From assembly GCA_013289045.1 (NCBI GenBank), contig JABDAU010000011.1, positions 1 through 62,408 on the forward strand: a DNA stretch of 62,408 bases. Direction: 5' to 3'. Under the pieces are notes generated by a model. It had not been told where the DNA came from, did not search any database, and saw nothing but the letters and a program-made list of their open reading frames with translations. The position numbers and the translations under genes are program-made. Below, piece after piece: positions 26,894 through 36,401 of this stretch. Each line of letters opens with the position of its first letter. Position 1 is the stretch's first letter. The stretch is from Bacteroidota bacterium (lineage in GTDB: Bacteria > Bacteroidota > Bacteroidia > Sphingobacteriales > Sphingobacteriaceae).

Positions 26894-28222
26894 TTACATC
26901 TTTGGCATTCTTCTCATCATACTCGCCATAGCAGCAGGATTACTCATCTGCTTCATCACCTTACGCATATCTTCAAACTGTTTGATCAGGCGGTTCACCT
27001 CGGCCAGTTGCGTGCCCGAGCCTTTAGCTATACGGGTACGGCGGCTTTGATTAATGGTATCCGGATTTTCCTTTTCATGAGGCGTCATGGATTGGATGAT
27101 GGCTTCGATAGATTTAAACGCATCATCATCAACCTCTACGTCCTTCATCATTTTGCCAACACCGGGTATCATGCCCATCAGGTCCTTCATGTTACCCATT
27201 TTCTTGATCTGCTGGATCTGGCTGTAGAAATCGTTAAAGTCGAACTTGTTTTTGCGGATCTTCTTTTGCAGCTCGGCAGCTTCCTTCTCGTCGAACTGCT
27301 GTTGTGCACGTTCCACCAGCGAAACCACGTCACCCATGCCCAGGATCCGCGATGCCATACGGTCCGGGTGGAAAACGTCAAGCGCTTCCATCTTCTCGCC
27401 GGTACCAATGAACTTGATCGGCTTGTTCACCACCGATTTGATCGATAGCGCCGCACCACCTCTTGTATCGCCATCCAGCTTGGTTAACACCACGCCGGTA
27501 AAGTCGAGGCGGTCATTGAACACTTTGGCTGTATTTACCGCATCCTGACCGGTCATGGCATCCACCACGAACAAGATCTCGTGCGGATTCACGGCTGCTT
27601 TCACCTGCTCTATCTCGCGCATCATCGCTTCATCCACCGACAAACGGCCGGCGGTATCGATGATCACCACGTTATGGTTGTTCTGCTTAGCCAGCGCGAT
27701 GCCTTCTTTTGCTATCGCGATAGGGTCTTTCGATTCGCGGTTGGCGTAAACCGGTACGCCGATCTGGCCGCCTAAAACTTCCAGCTGGTCGATGGCCGCA
27801 GGGCGGTAGATATCGTCTGCAACCAATAGTGGGCGTTTGCCTTTTTGTGTTTTAAGGAAATTAGCCAGTTTGCCGGTGAAAGTGGTTTTACCTGCACCGT
27901 TCAAGCCTGCTATCAGGATAACAGTTGGCGTAGCCGGGAAATTGAGCTCGGCAGTGGTTCCGCCCATCAGCTCGGCCAGCTCATCGTTCATGATCTTGGT
28001 GAGCAACTGGCCCGGCGAAACGGCAGTTAATACATTCTGGCCCAAGGCTTTCTGGCGCACATCATCCGTAAAAGCTTTGGCGGTTTTATAGTTTACGTCG
28101 GCATCCAGAAGGGCTTTGCGTATCTCCTTCATGGTTTCAGCCACGTTTATTTCAGTAATGGTTCCCTGGCCCTTCAGTACCTTAAACGCCCTGTCGAGTT
28201 TATCCGAAAGATTTTCAAACAT
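26894..28222 (-). CDS. ffh: signal recognition particle protein Ffh
   Basis: 442 residues. N domain, then the GTPase with GLNGAGKTTFTGKLA (P-loop), DDIYRPAAIDQL, DTAGRL and LTKLDGDTRGG, then the Met-rich M domain (MGNMKDLMGMIPGVGKMMK, MKQMSNPAAMASMMRRMPKM). It binds signal peptides of nascent membrane proteins and targets them to FtsY. It has a -7 type box TACCTTTG (minus strand, 28244-28251) ahead of the start. Confidence 0.97.
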   Translation of the reverse strand: MFENLSDKLDRAFKVLKGQGTITEINVAETMKEIRKALLDADVNYKTAKAFTDDVRQKALGQNVLTAVSPGQLLTKIMNDELAELMGGTTAELNFPATPTVILIAGLNGAGKTTFTGKLANFLKTQKGKRPLLVADDIYRPAAIDQLEVLGGQIGVPVYANRESKDPIAIAKEGIALAKQNNHNVVIIDTAGRLSVDEAMMREIEQVKAAVNPHEILFVVDAMTGQDAVNTAKVFNDRLDFTGVVLTKLDGDTRGGAALSIKSVVNKPIKFIGTGEKMEALDVFHPDRMASRILGMGDVVSLVERAQQQFDEKEAAELQKKIRKNKFDFNDFYSQIQQIKKMGNMKDLMGMIPGVGKMMKDVEVDDDAFKSIEAIIQSMTPHEKENPDTINQSRRTRIAKGSGTQLAEVNRLIKQFEDMRKVMKQMSNPAAMASMMRRMPKM

Positions 28223-28302
28223 TATATTGCTGTTTTGAGGCTACAAAGGTATCATTTTGGCGCAAAATATCTTATGCTGAGCACGTTTAGGTGTTATAAT
28301 TA

Positions 28303-28340
28303 CATAAAAAAAACCGGTTTTTATGCCGGTTTTTGTTGTT
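28303..28340. terminator. bidirectional intrinsic terminator
   Basis: AAAAACCGG (28309-28317) pairs with CCGGTTTTT (28326-28334), with A/T runs outside on both sides. It probably ends the aldo/keto reductase transcript before ffh. Confidence 0.7.
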
Positions 28341-28455
28341 TTTCGTAGATAAATGCAGCGTTTTTTGTAATTACCACTTTCGTTATTTAAGCTGTTTTAA
28401 TATTTAATAAATATCTGTAAATCAATTATTTAAATATTAATCAAACAGCTTTAAG

Positions 28456-28527
28456 GTGTAGCAAAGTGTAGCAAAAGCGTAGCGTTTCCCTGTGTAAAGC
28501 GTAGCAGTTTGTTGCGCTTTTGCTACA
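28456..28527. repeat. GTAGC-word repeat cluster, copy 1
   Basis: GTAGC recurs at ~11-base steps (28458, 28468, 28479, 28501), and GTTGCGCTTTTGCTAC closes it in inverted form. Thirty bases (28458-28487) are identical to 53381-53410. Confidence 0.8.
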
Positions 28528-28535
28528 GCAGGTCA

Positions 28536-29537
<1,002 letters not shown>

Positions 29538-29650
29538 TTACCATGCAAAAGTACCGCCAAGCGCAGGGCGGCAGTTAACAATTATCAAACAATAAAATAA
29601 GGATTTCAAATAATTGTGATGGTGAAAATGCCATAAGGGGATTAGTGTTT

Positions 29651-29784
29651 TAAATTCCCTCCCAGGGGAGGGGCGCGCTGGATGGAGCAGTGGCAGGGAG
29701 GGGTTTAGTCACCATGTATAACGCATAAACCCCTCCCTGCCTTCGCGCGAAGCCCATCACACCCCTCCCCAAGGAGGGAATTTA
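29651..29784. repeat. ~134-base palindromic element (CCCTCCC variant)
   Basis: TAAATTCCCTCC / GGAGGGAATTTA outer arms and GGCAGGGAGGGGTTTA / TAAACCCCTCCCTGCC inner arms. Same architecture as 19016-19141 and 42286-42450 but diverged in sequence. It fills most of the gap between the aldo/keto reductase and the AraC regulator. Confidence 0.8.
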
Positions 29785-29816
29785 AAAACAGCATCTTCGA
29801 ACCACATTCACCCCCA

Positions 29817-30689
29817 TCACACCCGCAGCGATCTCGGTATCGCCCCCGTCAGGCGTTTAAAGTAATTGTTAAAATAGGTGGGATACTCAAAGCCCAGTCC
29901 GTAAGCAATTTCGGCAACATTCCAGTCGGTATGCTGCAAAAGCGCTTTGGCTTCGCCGATGATCCGCTCCGAAATATGTGCCGTTGTGGGTTTGCCGGTT
30001 ACCTCCTTCACCGAGCGGTTAAGGTGATTCACGTGTACCGAAAGCTGGTCGGCATAGCTCTGCGCGGTCTTCAGCTTCAGCGGCTGTTCAGGTGTTTCAA
30101 TAGGGAATTGCCGTTCAAGCAATTCTAAAAACAAGGAGGTAATACGTTCCGAAGCATTATGATGCTTAATAAAATTCTCAGTAGGCCGCATGCGCAGGGC
30201 TTCGTGAATAATAAGGTCAATGTAATTGCGTACTACTTCATTTTTATAAACATAGTCCGTCTCCTGTTCGGCAAGCATCTTTTTAAAAATCGTAACCACA
30301 AACTCCTCCTGGTTTTCATTCAAATTAAACACCGGCTTTGTACCGAGCTTAAACAATGGCGACTCCTGCAAACTTTCAGACCGGTGGCCGGCATTTAAAA
30401 AGCTTTCGGTAAACAGGCATACATAACCGGTCTGTACCGGCTCCAGCCTTTCTATAGAATACGGCACACGCGGGTTTGAAAAAAACATAAAACAGCCATC
30501 CATGCTAATGCTCTTATCCGCATAATGAATCAGGTTTTCCCCCTTTATCATACAAACCTTATAAAAATCGCGACGGCTGTAGTTTGGCGCACCGCCCAGG
30601 TTAGGGTCTACAGGGTAAACCTTAAACCCTTTTAATTTCAAATCGGATATATTATGCCCGGTAGGCGTTACGGTTGCTTTCTCACTCAT
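29817..30689 (-). CDS. AraC-family transcriptional regulator
   Basis: 290 residues. An N-terminal cupin-like sensor region is followed by a C-terminal double HTH (~185-290) ending VAEIAYGLGFEYPTYFNNYF and KRLTGAIPRSLRV. This subtype is often found beside oxidoreductase genes in Bacteroidota. A possible -7 box TAACTTTG (30694-30701, minus strand) sits almost at the start codon. Confidence 0.92.
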   Translation of the reverse strand: MSEKATVTPTGHNISDLKLKGFKVYPVDPNLGGAPNYSRRDFYKVCMIKGENLIHYADKSISMDGCFMFFSNPRVPYSIERLEPVQTGYVCLFTESFLNAGHRSESLQESPLFKLGTKPVFNLNENQEEFVVTIFKKMLAEQETDYVYKNEVVRNYIDLIIHEALRMRPTENFIKHHNASERITSLFLELLERQFPIETPEQPLKLKTAQSYADQLSVHVNHLNRSVKEVTGKPTTAHISERIIGEAKALLQHTDWNVAEIAYGLGFEYPTYFNNYFKRLTGAIPRSLRV

Positions 30690-30800
30690 AAAGCAAAGTT
30701 AAGAAAATCAAATAAAAAATATCTGAACTCGAATTGTAAGAATTTAGGGAATTATCAGAATGTAAGGAGAATGGGCAGAAGTGTTAATATAGCGGATATT

Positions 30801-30829
30801 AACTTCCGAAGTTACAAACTTCGGAAGTT
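30801..30829. repeat. perfect 13-bp hairpin AACTTCCGAAGTT
   Basis: AACTTCCGAAGTT, ACA, AACTTCGGAAGTT. It is followed by GATATGAGGAAGCA, which also occurs after a related sequence near 33690. Confidence 0.8.
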
Positions 30830-30854
30830 TGATATGAGGAAGCACGAGTTACAT

Positions 30855-30938
30855 GGCGTTGCCTGCGGCCCGCGCTATCCGTTCATACTGCGCGAGGCCT
30901 TAGCCACGATGGCCGGTATCCACTACTATCGCTAACGC
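30855..30938. repeat. GGCGTTGCC...CTAACGC dispersed repeat, copy 1
   Basis: It begins GGCGTTGCC, contains ACTGCGCGAGGCCTTAGCCAC and ends GCTAACGC. It shares these blocks in the same order with 37687-37790. Confidence 0.75.
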
Positions 30939-31078
30939 GGATTGGTTCGGAAGGAAATGAGCGTTGTCATGTTGAGGTACTCGAAACATAAGCGCAAAGG
31001 CCTGACGCAAATTGTCTGAACCATGATTTATAGGATTAAAAGATTACCTTGATGCACCCCTCCCACGTCATTGCACTT

Positions 31079-31268
31079 CTGGTTTAAGAGTTAGCACAGC
31101 GCTCTTAAATCCATAATGAAATGCAGGACTCCGTCCGGAATGTTTGAGAATAGAGCCAGTCACGAAGGAAAAAGCACGTTGCCATTTTAAAATTAGATTA
31201 ATTGAGCCGGACGGAGTCCTTAACTTTCTAAGTTAGATTTAAGAGCGCTGTGCTAACTCTTAAACCAG
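31079..31268. mobile_element. 190-base MITE-like inverted-repeat element
   Basis: Perfect 33-base terminal inverted repeats (31079-31111 and 31236-31268) and a second perfect 14-base inner pair (AGGACTCCGTCCGG at 31125-31138 with its complement at 31207-31220). It is too small to code for a transposase. CCACGTCATTGC occurs on both sides in direct orientation, but no adjacent short target duplication is obvious. Confidence 0.55.
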
Positions 31269-31427
31269 TGAGGAGAATTACTATGATTCCCCCGCCACGT
31301 CATTGCGCGGAGTGAGCAGGCCAGTGCGAGCACAACGACAAAGCAATCTCTGCGTTTACAGGTATGCGCCATTGTCTAAACATCCATTAATAGTATAGAA
31401 ATTTTTCTTATTGACAATAATTTTGCA

Positions 31428-32096
31428 TTAAAGCTTTTTTAAAGTAGTGTCAAGATATTTGTTGATATGTTTAACGACTTTGCCAATAAAATCTTTATAA
31501 CTTTTGACTGTTACTTCAGTAAGTTGATCATTGGAATCTTCATGGATTATATTGTGTCTTCGATTTAATATCTCATTGAGTTTCAGAATATCAAAACTTA
31601 CATTTTCAAATATATCTTTACCTTCAATTTGTCGGAATAATTGTTTTAACTCAGTGAGTCCTTGTTTACCTAATGGATATTTTTTGATAATTTCCATCGA
31701 CGATGGGATAATCTCATCGTCGTTACACATGCTATGCAAATTTTCGACGATCGATTTAATTTCATTCAACTTTTTTTCACTATAAGTTGTTGGATTTTCA
31801 AGTGATTGATGTATCCTATTTTGATCGATAAGTAATTTTAGTGATTGTAACCGGAGATATAAGGGAAGCTGACGATTCTGTTTATTAGATTGTTTGATTT
31901 CGTAGTGATATTCGTCCAATATTTTTTCAACGAATACCTGAAATTGTGTCACAATTAAAACCACACCCAGTTTCAAAAACAAATTTCTATTTTCATCATG
32001 CCCCCAAACGCCTTCCTGCTTGGCGAATGTCATAAGAATTGTAATTCTAGTTTCAGACTTGAAATAGTCGTTTGTAGCTTCAAACCGATAGGACAT
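31428..32096 (-). CDS. HEPN-domain protein (putative RNase) of a HEPN/DUF262 module
   Basis: 222 residues, all-helical. The end carries a HEPN active-site motif, LNRRHNIIHEDSND (R180-x4-H185), as in metal-independent HEPN RNases; it resembles the RiboL-PSP / MAE_28990-type HEPN groups. Its first 17 bases overlap the 3' end of the DUF262 gene, so the two are co-translated. DNA is strikingly AT-rich compared with the flanks. By family knowledge HEPN proteins act as toxins or abortive-infection RNases; that function is inferred here. Confidence 0.72.
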   Translation of the reverse strand: MSYRFEATNDYFKSETRITILMTFAKQEGVWGHDENRNLFLKLGVVLIVTQFQVFVEKILDEYHYEIKQSNKQNRQLPLYLRLQSLKLLIDQNRIHQSLENPTTYSEKKLNEIKSIVENLHSMCNDDEIIPSSMEIIKKYPLGKQGLTELKQLFRQIEGKDIFENVSFDILKLNEILNRRHNIIHEDSNDQLTEVTVKSYKDFIGKVVKHINKYLDTTLKKL

Positions 32097-33192
32097 TTTC
32101 TAATTCTTTAATCCAAAGATTGATTCGAAAATTTACTACGTCGCTATCAGTGGTTCTTAAAGAAATGGAATTTCTAAAATTCTCATTAGATTTAAGTAAT
32201 CTCTCAAGCGCTTTAATTATTTCTTTTTTCTTTGCTACTAACTCTTTTAAATTGAATAAATTAAAGCTAATACTTATGATTTCACCTATTGATTTATTGA
32301 ATTTAATATAGTCCGTGAGCGGATCTTTAAAAGCTTTTTGCTCACCGAATACAGCAATGACTTTATTAATATTCTCATTAAAGCGATTTATTATAGAATT
32401 AGCTTGTTCTGAATTCATAGTGGTAGTCCGCTTCATATAATCATTAATGAAATTTACCATCCTGCCAGAGTATCCTTTTATAACATATTTTCCAGCCTCA
32501 TTCAATTCTAATTTTTCTTGCAGGGCTAGTATCCGTATAATGAATTCAACATCTAAAAAGCGTTCTTGCGCTTTCTTAAGTTTTAATATACGCTGAAATG
32601 GTTTGTTTTGATTAACAAACAACTTCACAGCATCATTCAATGGACCTCTATAAAGGCAATTACGCAATTCTTGATAATTGAGAGATACGGCTCCTTTGTT
32701 CAAGCGCATAAATATGTCGTACTTTATATCGTCATGACTATCTTTTTTGATGACATTAATGCGCATTAATCCATCATTAAGCAATGATTTGGCTTTGGGG
32801 GGCAAATCTTTATACTTTAACCCATCTAGCTCTGTAATAATTTCTAAGCTTTTGAGAGCATACTCATTTTGATAAAATCTTACAAGTGTATTTAGCCTTT
32901 GCAGCCCATCTAGAACAAGCCATCTCCCATCTTCTTCTTCTGCAAAATACAAGGGTGGAATAGGTACATTCATTATCACACTCTCAATTAGTTGTGAAGA
33001 CCTATCTGTTTTCCAAATAAAGTTTCTTTGAAATGGTACTTCCAATATGATTTTAGGAATTTTTCCACTCATTAAATCAACTAAAAAATCGATTGAATAA
33101 TCATATGAAGATGTATTTAAATACCGTTTTTCTTTAGGTATTTCAAGGCCCATACGATCTTCTGTGCTTTCTAAGCCATTTGTATCTTTCAT
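32080..33192 (-). CDS. DUF262 (ParB/GmrSD-N-like) protein
   Basis: 370 residues. The DUF262 core is clear: EVPFQRNFIWKTDRSSQLIE (FQR at 54-56), PIPPLYFAE, WLVLDGLQRLNTL (D95-G-x-Q98-R99) and FMRLNKGAVSLNYQELRN. In GmrSD, SspE and related defence proteins this fold binds or hydrolyses nucleotides and senses modified DNA. Here the C-terminal HNH (DUF1524) nuclease is absent; the rest (~200-370) is helical, and the effector is probably the overlapping HEPN gene. Upstream gene of the pair; the promoter must lie in 33193-33300. Confidence 0.85.
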   Translation of the reverse strand: MKDTNGLESTEDRMGLEIPKEKRYLNTSSYDYSIDFLVDLMSGKIPKIILEVPFQRNFIWKTDRSSQLIESVIMNVPIPPLYFAEEEDGRWLVLDGLQRLNTLVRFYQNEYALKSLEIITELDGLKYKDLPPKAKSLLNDGLMRINVIKKDSHDDIKYDIFMRLNKGAVSLNYQELRNCLYRGPLNDAVKLFVNQNKPFQRILKLKKAQERFLDVEFIIRILALQEKLELNEAGKYVIKGYSGRMVNFINDYMKRTTTMNSEQANSIINRFNENINKVIAVFGEQKAFKDPLTDYIKFNKSIGEIISISFNLFNLKELVAKKKEIIKALERLLKSNENFRNSISLRTTDSDVVNFRINLWIKELENVLSV

Positions 33193-33513
33193 TATCGATA
33201 GGTGTAAGTAATTAAGAATTTAGGTTTGTACATATTTTATTATTTAGCACTAATATACAATCAATCTTAAAGAATCATTAATAAAGATATTATCTACCTA
33301 AGTTGTCAGTAATTCTAACAAAAACAGCGGACTATGCAGCCTACGCCCAACTCTGGAGTGAGTATGAAGGGTAGAGTTGCGCGAAAAGGCTACTCTTGAC
33401 AATACCAAATTTTGCCAACTTGTAGATAGGTACGAATACTCAGCGTTTTGGCCAACCTGTCATAGTCGCCAGATTGGGGACTGAATTTTAGATAATTTAA
33501 TTAGAGCAAGTCC

Positions 33514-33660
33514 CCGCTCCCGCAAGCGTCCTCGCTTGTGGACATTATGTAGGTATCAAAGATACATGAACAATATTATTGCAAAAACGAGGGATTGGAA
33601 TATCAACGAATCAGTCCGAAACTTCAAATTTACCACAAGCGAGGACGCTTGCGGGAGCGG
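33514..33660. repeat. 147-base element with perfect 28-base inverted ends
   Basis: 33514-33541 and 33633-33660 are perfect inverted copies (CCGCTCCCGCAAGCGTCC...), each containing a smaller palindrome around GCAAGCG. The interior is not coding. Confidence 0.8.
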
Positions 33661-33758
33661 AGAGTTGCGCCGTTTACAAAACTTCATAAGTTTGATATGA
33701 GGAAGCAGTATACACCTAATCTCTAATCCACTAATCTCTAATCTCTAATCACCCCCCA

Positions 33759-33812
33759 CAGGCTTCAGTTTATAACTGAAGCCTGCAGATAAAGAAAGTT
33801 TGCAACTTTCTT
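33759..33812. repeat. two adjacent hairpins before the rRNA methyltransferase gene
   Basis: CAGGCTTCAGTT/AACTGAAGCCTG (33759-33785) and AAGAAAGTT/AACTTTCTT (33792-33812), both with 3-base loops. The second hairpin's last base is the T of the -7 box TACCTTTG (33812-33819). Confidence 0.75.
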
Positions 33813-33819
33813 ACCTTTG
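33812..33819 (+). promoter_or_regulatory. TAnnTTTG -7 box abutting the start of the rRNA methyltransferase gene
   Basis: TACCTTTG ends five bases before the ATG at 33824, so transcription would begin at or near the start codon (leaderless or very short leader). No TTTG at the right -33 spacing is visible. Confidence 0.45.
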
Positions 33820-33823
33820 CCAC

Positions 33824-35017
33824 ATGATTGAAGTCATCCTCAAAAAAGGAAAAGAAAAAGCGGTATTGCATCGCCATCCCTGGGTTTTCTCAGGTGCTAT
33901 AGAACATGTAAAGGGCAAACCGGCCAATGGCGATATCGTTCGCCTTACCGATGCCAAAGGCGGCTTTATGGCTTACGGGTTTTATAATGATCAATCACGC
34001 GTGGCCATTCGTTTGTTGGAATGGGATGAAAATATAGCCGTAAATGATGATTGGTTCCGTAACAAAGTAGCCGGAGCGGTTGCCGGGAGAAGTGAATTAC
34101 TGGCAGATGGCAAAACCAATACTTGCCGACTGATCTTCAGCGAAGCGGATTACCTGCCGGGGTTGATCGTTGATAAATACGCCGACCATCTGGCCGTGCA
34201 AGTACTTACGTCAGGCATTGAAAATGTAATGCCGGTGATCATAGACGAACTGCAGCGCCTGCTGAACCCAAAAAGCATCTTCGATAAAAGTGATGCCTCA
34301 TCGCGTGAGCATGAGGGTTTACAAACGCAAAATATCGCACTTACTACCTCGCAGCCGCCTGAAAATGTGCTGGTGAGGGAGAATAACATCCTTTACAATA
34401 TCAACATCGCCGAAGGCCAGAAATCCGGCTTTTACTGCGACCAGCGCGATAACCGTAAAATACTTGCTGCACATGCCAAAGGTAAAAAAGTACTGGACTG
34501 CTTTTCGTATACCGGCGGCTTTACGCTTAACGCCCTGCAAAATGGCGCAGCAAGCGTTACCAGTGTGGATAGCTCGGCTTTAGCTATAGAGACTTTAAAG
34601 GAAAACATCAAACTCAATAATTTGGATGGCGCAAAACATACTGCTATCCAATCCGACGTAAACAAGCAATTGCGGGTATTTCGCGAGCAGGAAGAGAAAT
34701 TCGACATCATCGTACTCGACCCGCCAAAATACGCACCATCCCGCTCCGCGCTCGACAGGGCTTCACGTGCTTATAAGGATTTGAACCGTTTGGGAATGTT
34801 ATTGCTGAATGACGGCGGATTATTGGCCACTTTCTCCTGCTCCGGCGCAATGGATATGGAAACCTTTAAACAGGTACTCGCCTGGGCCGCGCTCGACGCC
34901 GGTAAACAAGTACAGTTCATCTACCAGTTCTGCCAGCCGGAAGATCACCCGGTAAGGTCGTCCTTCCCGGAAGGGGAATATTTGAAGGGATTGTTGTGTC
35001 GCGTAGTGAGTGGTTGA
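33824..35017 (+). CDS. class I rRNA large-subunit cytosine methyltransferase, RlmI-like
   Basis: 397 residues from MIEVILKKGKEKAVLHRHPW; a Met eight codons upstream is ignored. A PUA-type RNA-binding domain (1-75; HPWVFSGAIEHVKG) is followed by the Rossmann methyltransferase with the hallmark GQKSGFYCDQRDNR, the SAM loop LDCFSYTGGFTLNAL and the catalytic-region DPPKYAPS. RlmI methylates C1962 of 23S rRNA in E. coli; the exact target here is inferred. Its 3' end overlaps a dispersed repeat. Confidence 0.9.
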   Translation: MIEVILKKGKEKAVLHRHPWVFSGAIEHVKGKPANGDIVRLTDAKGGFMAYGFYNDQSRVAIRLLEWDENIAVNDDWFRNKVAGAVAGRSELLADGKTNTCRLIFSEADYLPGLIVDKYADHLAVQVLTSGIENVMPVIIDELQRLLNPKSIFDKSDASSREHEGLQTQNIALTTSQPPENVLVRENNILYNINIAEGQKSGFYCDQRDNRKILAAHAKGKKVLDCFSYTGGFTLNALQNGAASVTSVDSSALAIETLKENIKLNNLDGAKHTAIQSDVNKQLRVFREQEEKFDIIVLDPPKYAPSRSALDRASRAYKDLNRLGMLLLNDGGLLATFSCSGAMDMETFKQVLAWAALDAGKQVQFIYQFCQPEDHPVRSSFPEGEYLKGLLCRVVSG

Positions 35018-35114
35018 TTGAGTTGATTAAGTGAATGGTTGTTATATACCTAACTATTCACCCAATCAACCGCTCACCATTCTCTAATTTCTTAACCATT
35101 CACCTAATCAACTA
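35006..35114. repeat. GATTGAGTGAGTGG-type inverted repeat, copy 2
   Basis: GTGAGTGGTTGATTGAG and GTGAATGGTT on the left, inverted CACCCAATCAACC and CCATTCACCTAATCAAC on the right. It is related to 22782-22862. The left end lies inside the last codons of the methyltransferase gene. Confidence 0.8.
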
Positions 35115-35117
35115 ACC

Positions 35118-36401
35118 TTAATCGAACTGCACGCTGCCGTAGCTGGCATTTATGCTGATGCTTTTGCCTGAACCGCCTTTGCCTATGTAACCTTTGTAAT
35201 TTTTCGTAGTATGGGGGCCCTTGTCATTATCGCCGGGTGTTTTGCTGGTGATGGTAACCGCATGACTATTATTATTATAGTTAAAGTCACCGTAATGAAC
35301 GTTTATGTCAAAGTCGATATTTTCATCACCGCTAAGGCCTACGTTTACGCTTGAATAGGAGGTGTTTACTGCAAGGCGGTCCACATTTCTGTCCATATCC
35401 TCAATTTTCAATCCGCCGCCATAGCGTATATTAAAAGCGCCGGACTCTCGTAGTTTATTGATATTGATGCCGCTGTAGCTGGCATTAGACTGTATCCTGT
35501 TTACTGTGCCAATGGAAAGGTTGCCATATGACAGGTCGATCCAGGTTGAACCCAGATTAGCCAGGTCGATATTGCCATAGCGTTCCCTTATGGTACTTTC
35601 ACCACTTAACGATTTGCCATGTAACGACCCATAGGAACATTCAACAGTTATGCGACCGCTCAGGTCAGGCAGTTCAATATTTCCATAGCGGTTGCGGATC
35701 ACCAGCTCATTACGCGAAGGCATATATACGGTATAATTTATGCTGATGCTATGATCGCCCCAATTGCCGCCGCCGAATATCGTTTTCCAGATGCTTTTGG
35801 CTTTGTCTATATCTGTCCTGAATGCTACGGACGAGCCGTCTTTTGCATCGCTTATGCTCACATCGTCCAGCATATCTTTTTGTTGGCTTTCACTTCTTGC
35901 TGATGCACGTATCTGCACATCTACTTTAAAGTAGTTCTTGTCCCATGTATTTACCACGATGGAACCATAGCTATTATCGATCACCAGCTTATCATCTCCA
36001 TCAGCAGGGTAAGTTTTGCTATAGCTTTTGGATGAAGGGCTATCCTGTATCTCTTGATTGTTCGCATGGTTATGCGATTTTTTTATGGCGATGTGCGGTA
36101 TTTTCCCGTCGACTTCAATATTTGCATCCTTCAAGGCATCGCTTACCTGGTCGCCTGCAGATGCAATAACGTTTTTCAGGTTATTCACCTGCGATGACAG
36201 CCAGTTACCGTCAACTTTTACCGATACCACTTCGTCATTAGCCGAAACACTTACGTTGACTGGTTGGGCCGCCTCTACCGGCTGCGCAGGTTGTGCCGGC
36301 TGCACGGGTTGAACAGGCTGTACCTGCGCCGAGCATACCGTCCCCGCTATGAGGCACAAGGTTAATACTGTTGCTACCGGTTTATATATTTTTACTTTCA
36401 T
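35118..36401 (-). CDS. exported DUF4097-like repeat protein
   Basis: 427 residues with a signal peptide (1-26) and then a tandem (Q-P-V/A) tract (VQPVQPVQPAQPAQPV). A long beta-rich domain has recurring YG(N/S) words (NSYGSIVVNTWD, NRYGNIELPDLSG, ERYGNIDLANLG, SYGNLSIGTV, HYGDFNYNN, ASYGSVQFD). This repeat pattern is that of DUF4097 'adhesin-like' proteins. Last gene of the sigma/anti-sigma operon, overlapping the anti-sigma gene by 20 bases, so its amount probably tracks the sigma factor. Function unknown. Confidence 0.8.
   Translation of the reverse strand: MKVKIYKPVATVLTLCLIAGTVCSAQVQPVQPVQPAQPAQPVEAAQPVNVSVSANDEVVSVKVDGNWLSSQVNNLKNVIASAGDQVSDALKDANIEVDGKIPHIAIKKSHNHANNQEIQDSPSSKSYSKTYPADGDDKLVIDNSYGSIVVNTWDKNYFKVDVQIRASARSESQQKDMLDDVSISDAKDGSSVAFRTDIDKAKSIWKTIFGGGNWGDHSISINYTVYMPSRNELVIRNRYGNIELPDLSGRITVECSYGSLHGKSLSGESTIRERYGNIDLANLGSTWIDLSYGNLSIGTVNRIQSNASYSGININKLRESGAFNIRYGGGLKIEDMDRNVDRLAVNTSYSSVNVGLSGDENIDFDINVHYGDFNYNNNSHAVTITSKTPGDNDKGPHTTKNYKGYIGKGGSGKSISINASYGSVQFD

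Larger units (their letters stand above)
28223..28535. other. intergenic region with terminator and GTAGC repeat
   Basis: This holds the ffh promoter region, a bidirectional terminator hairpin (28303-28340), a very AT-rich stretch (28380-28450) and a cluster of GTAGC words (28456-28527). No gene was seen. Confidence 0.7.
30690..31427. other. 738-base repeat-dense intergenic region, left flank of the HEPN/DUF262 pair
   Basis: No credible gene. It contains a perfect 13-bp hairpin (30801-30829), a GGCGTTGCC...CTAACGC repeat (30855-30938), a stretch like the 58011-58087 repeat (~30962-31010), a 190-base inverted-repeat element (31079-31268) and two copies of CCACGTCATTGC around it (31063-31074, 31295-31306). 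Confidence 0.75.
33193..33823. other. 631-base repeat-rich intergenic region, right flank of the HEPN/DUF262 pair
   Basis: AT-rich promoter-side DNA (33193-33300) is followed by unique sequence, a 147-base inverted-repeat element (33514-33660), CTCTAATC direct words (33720-33751) and two hairpins (33759-33785, 33792-33812). No gene was seen. Confidence 0.7.

Noticed and set aside
26780..27448. A 222-codon open frame on the plus strand starting inside the beta-helix gene
   Set aside because: It runs antisense to ffh, whose GTPase motifs are unmistakable.
33720..33751. CTCTAATC direct words as a possible CRISPR array
   Set aside because: Units are 8-12 bases with no spacers of regular size and no cas genes nearby.
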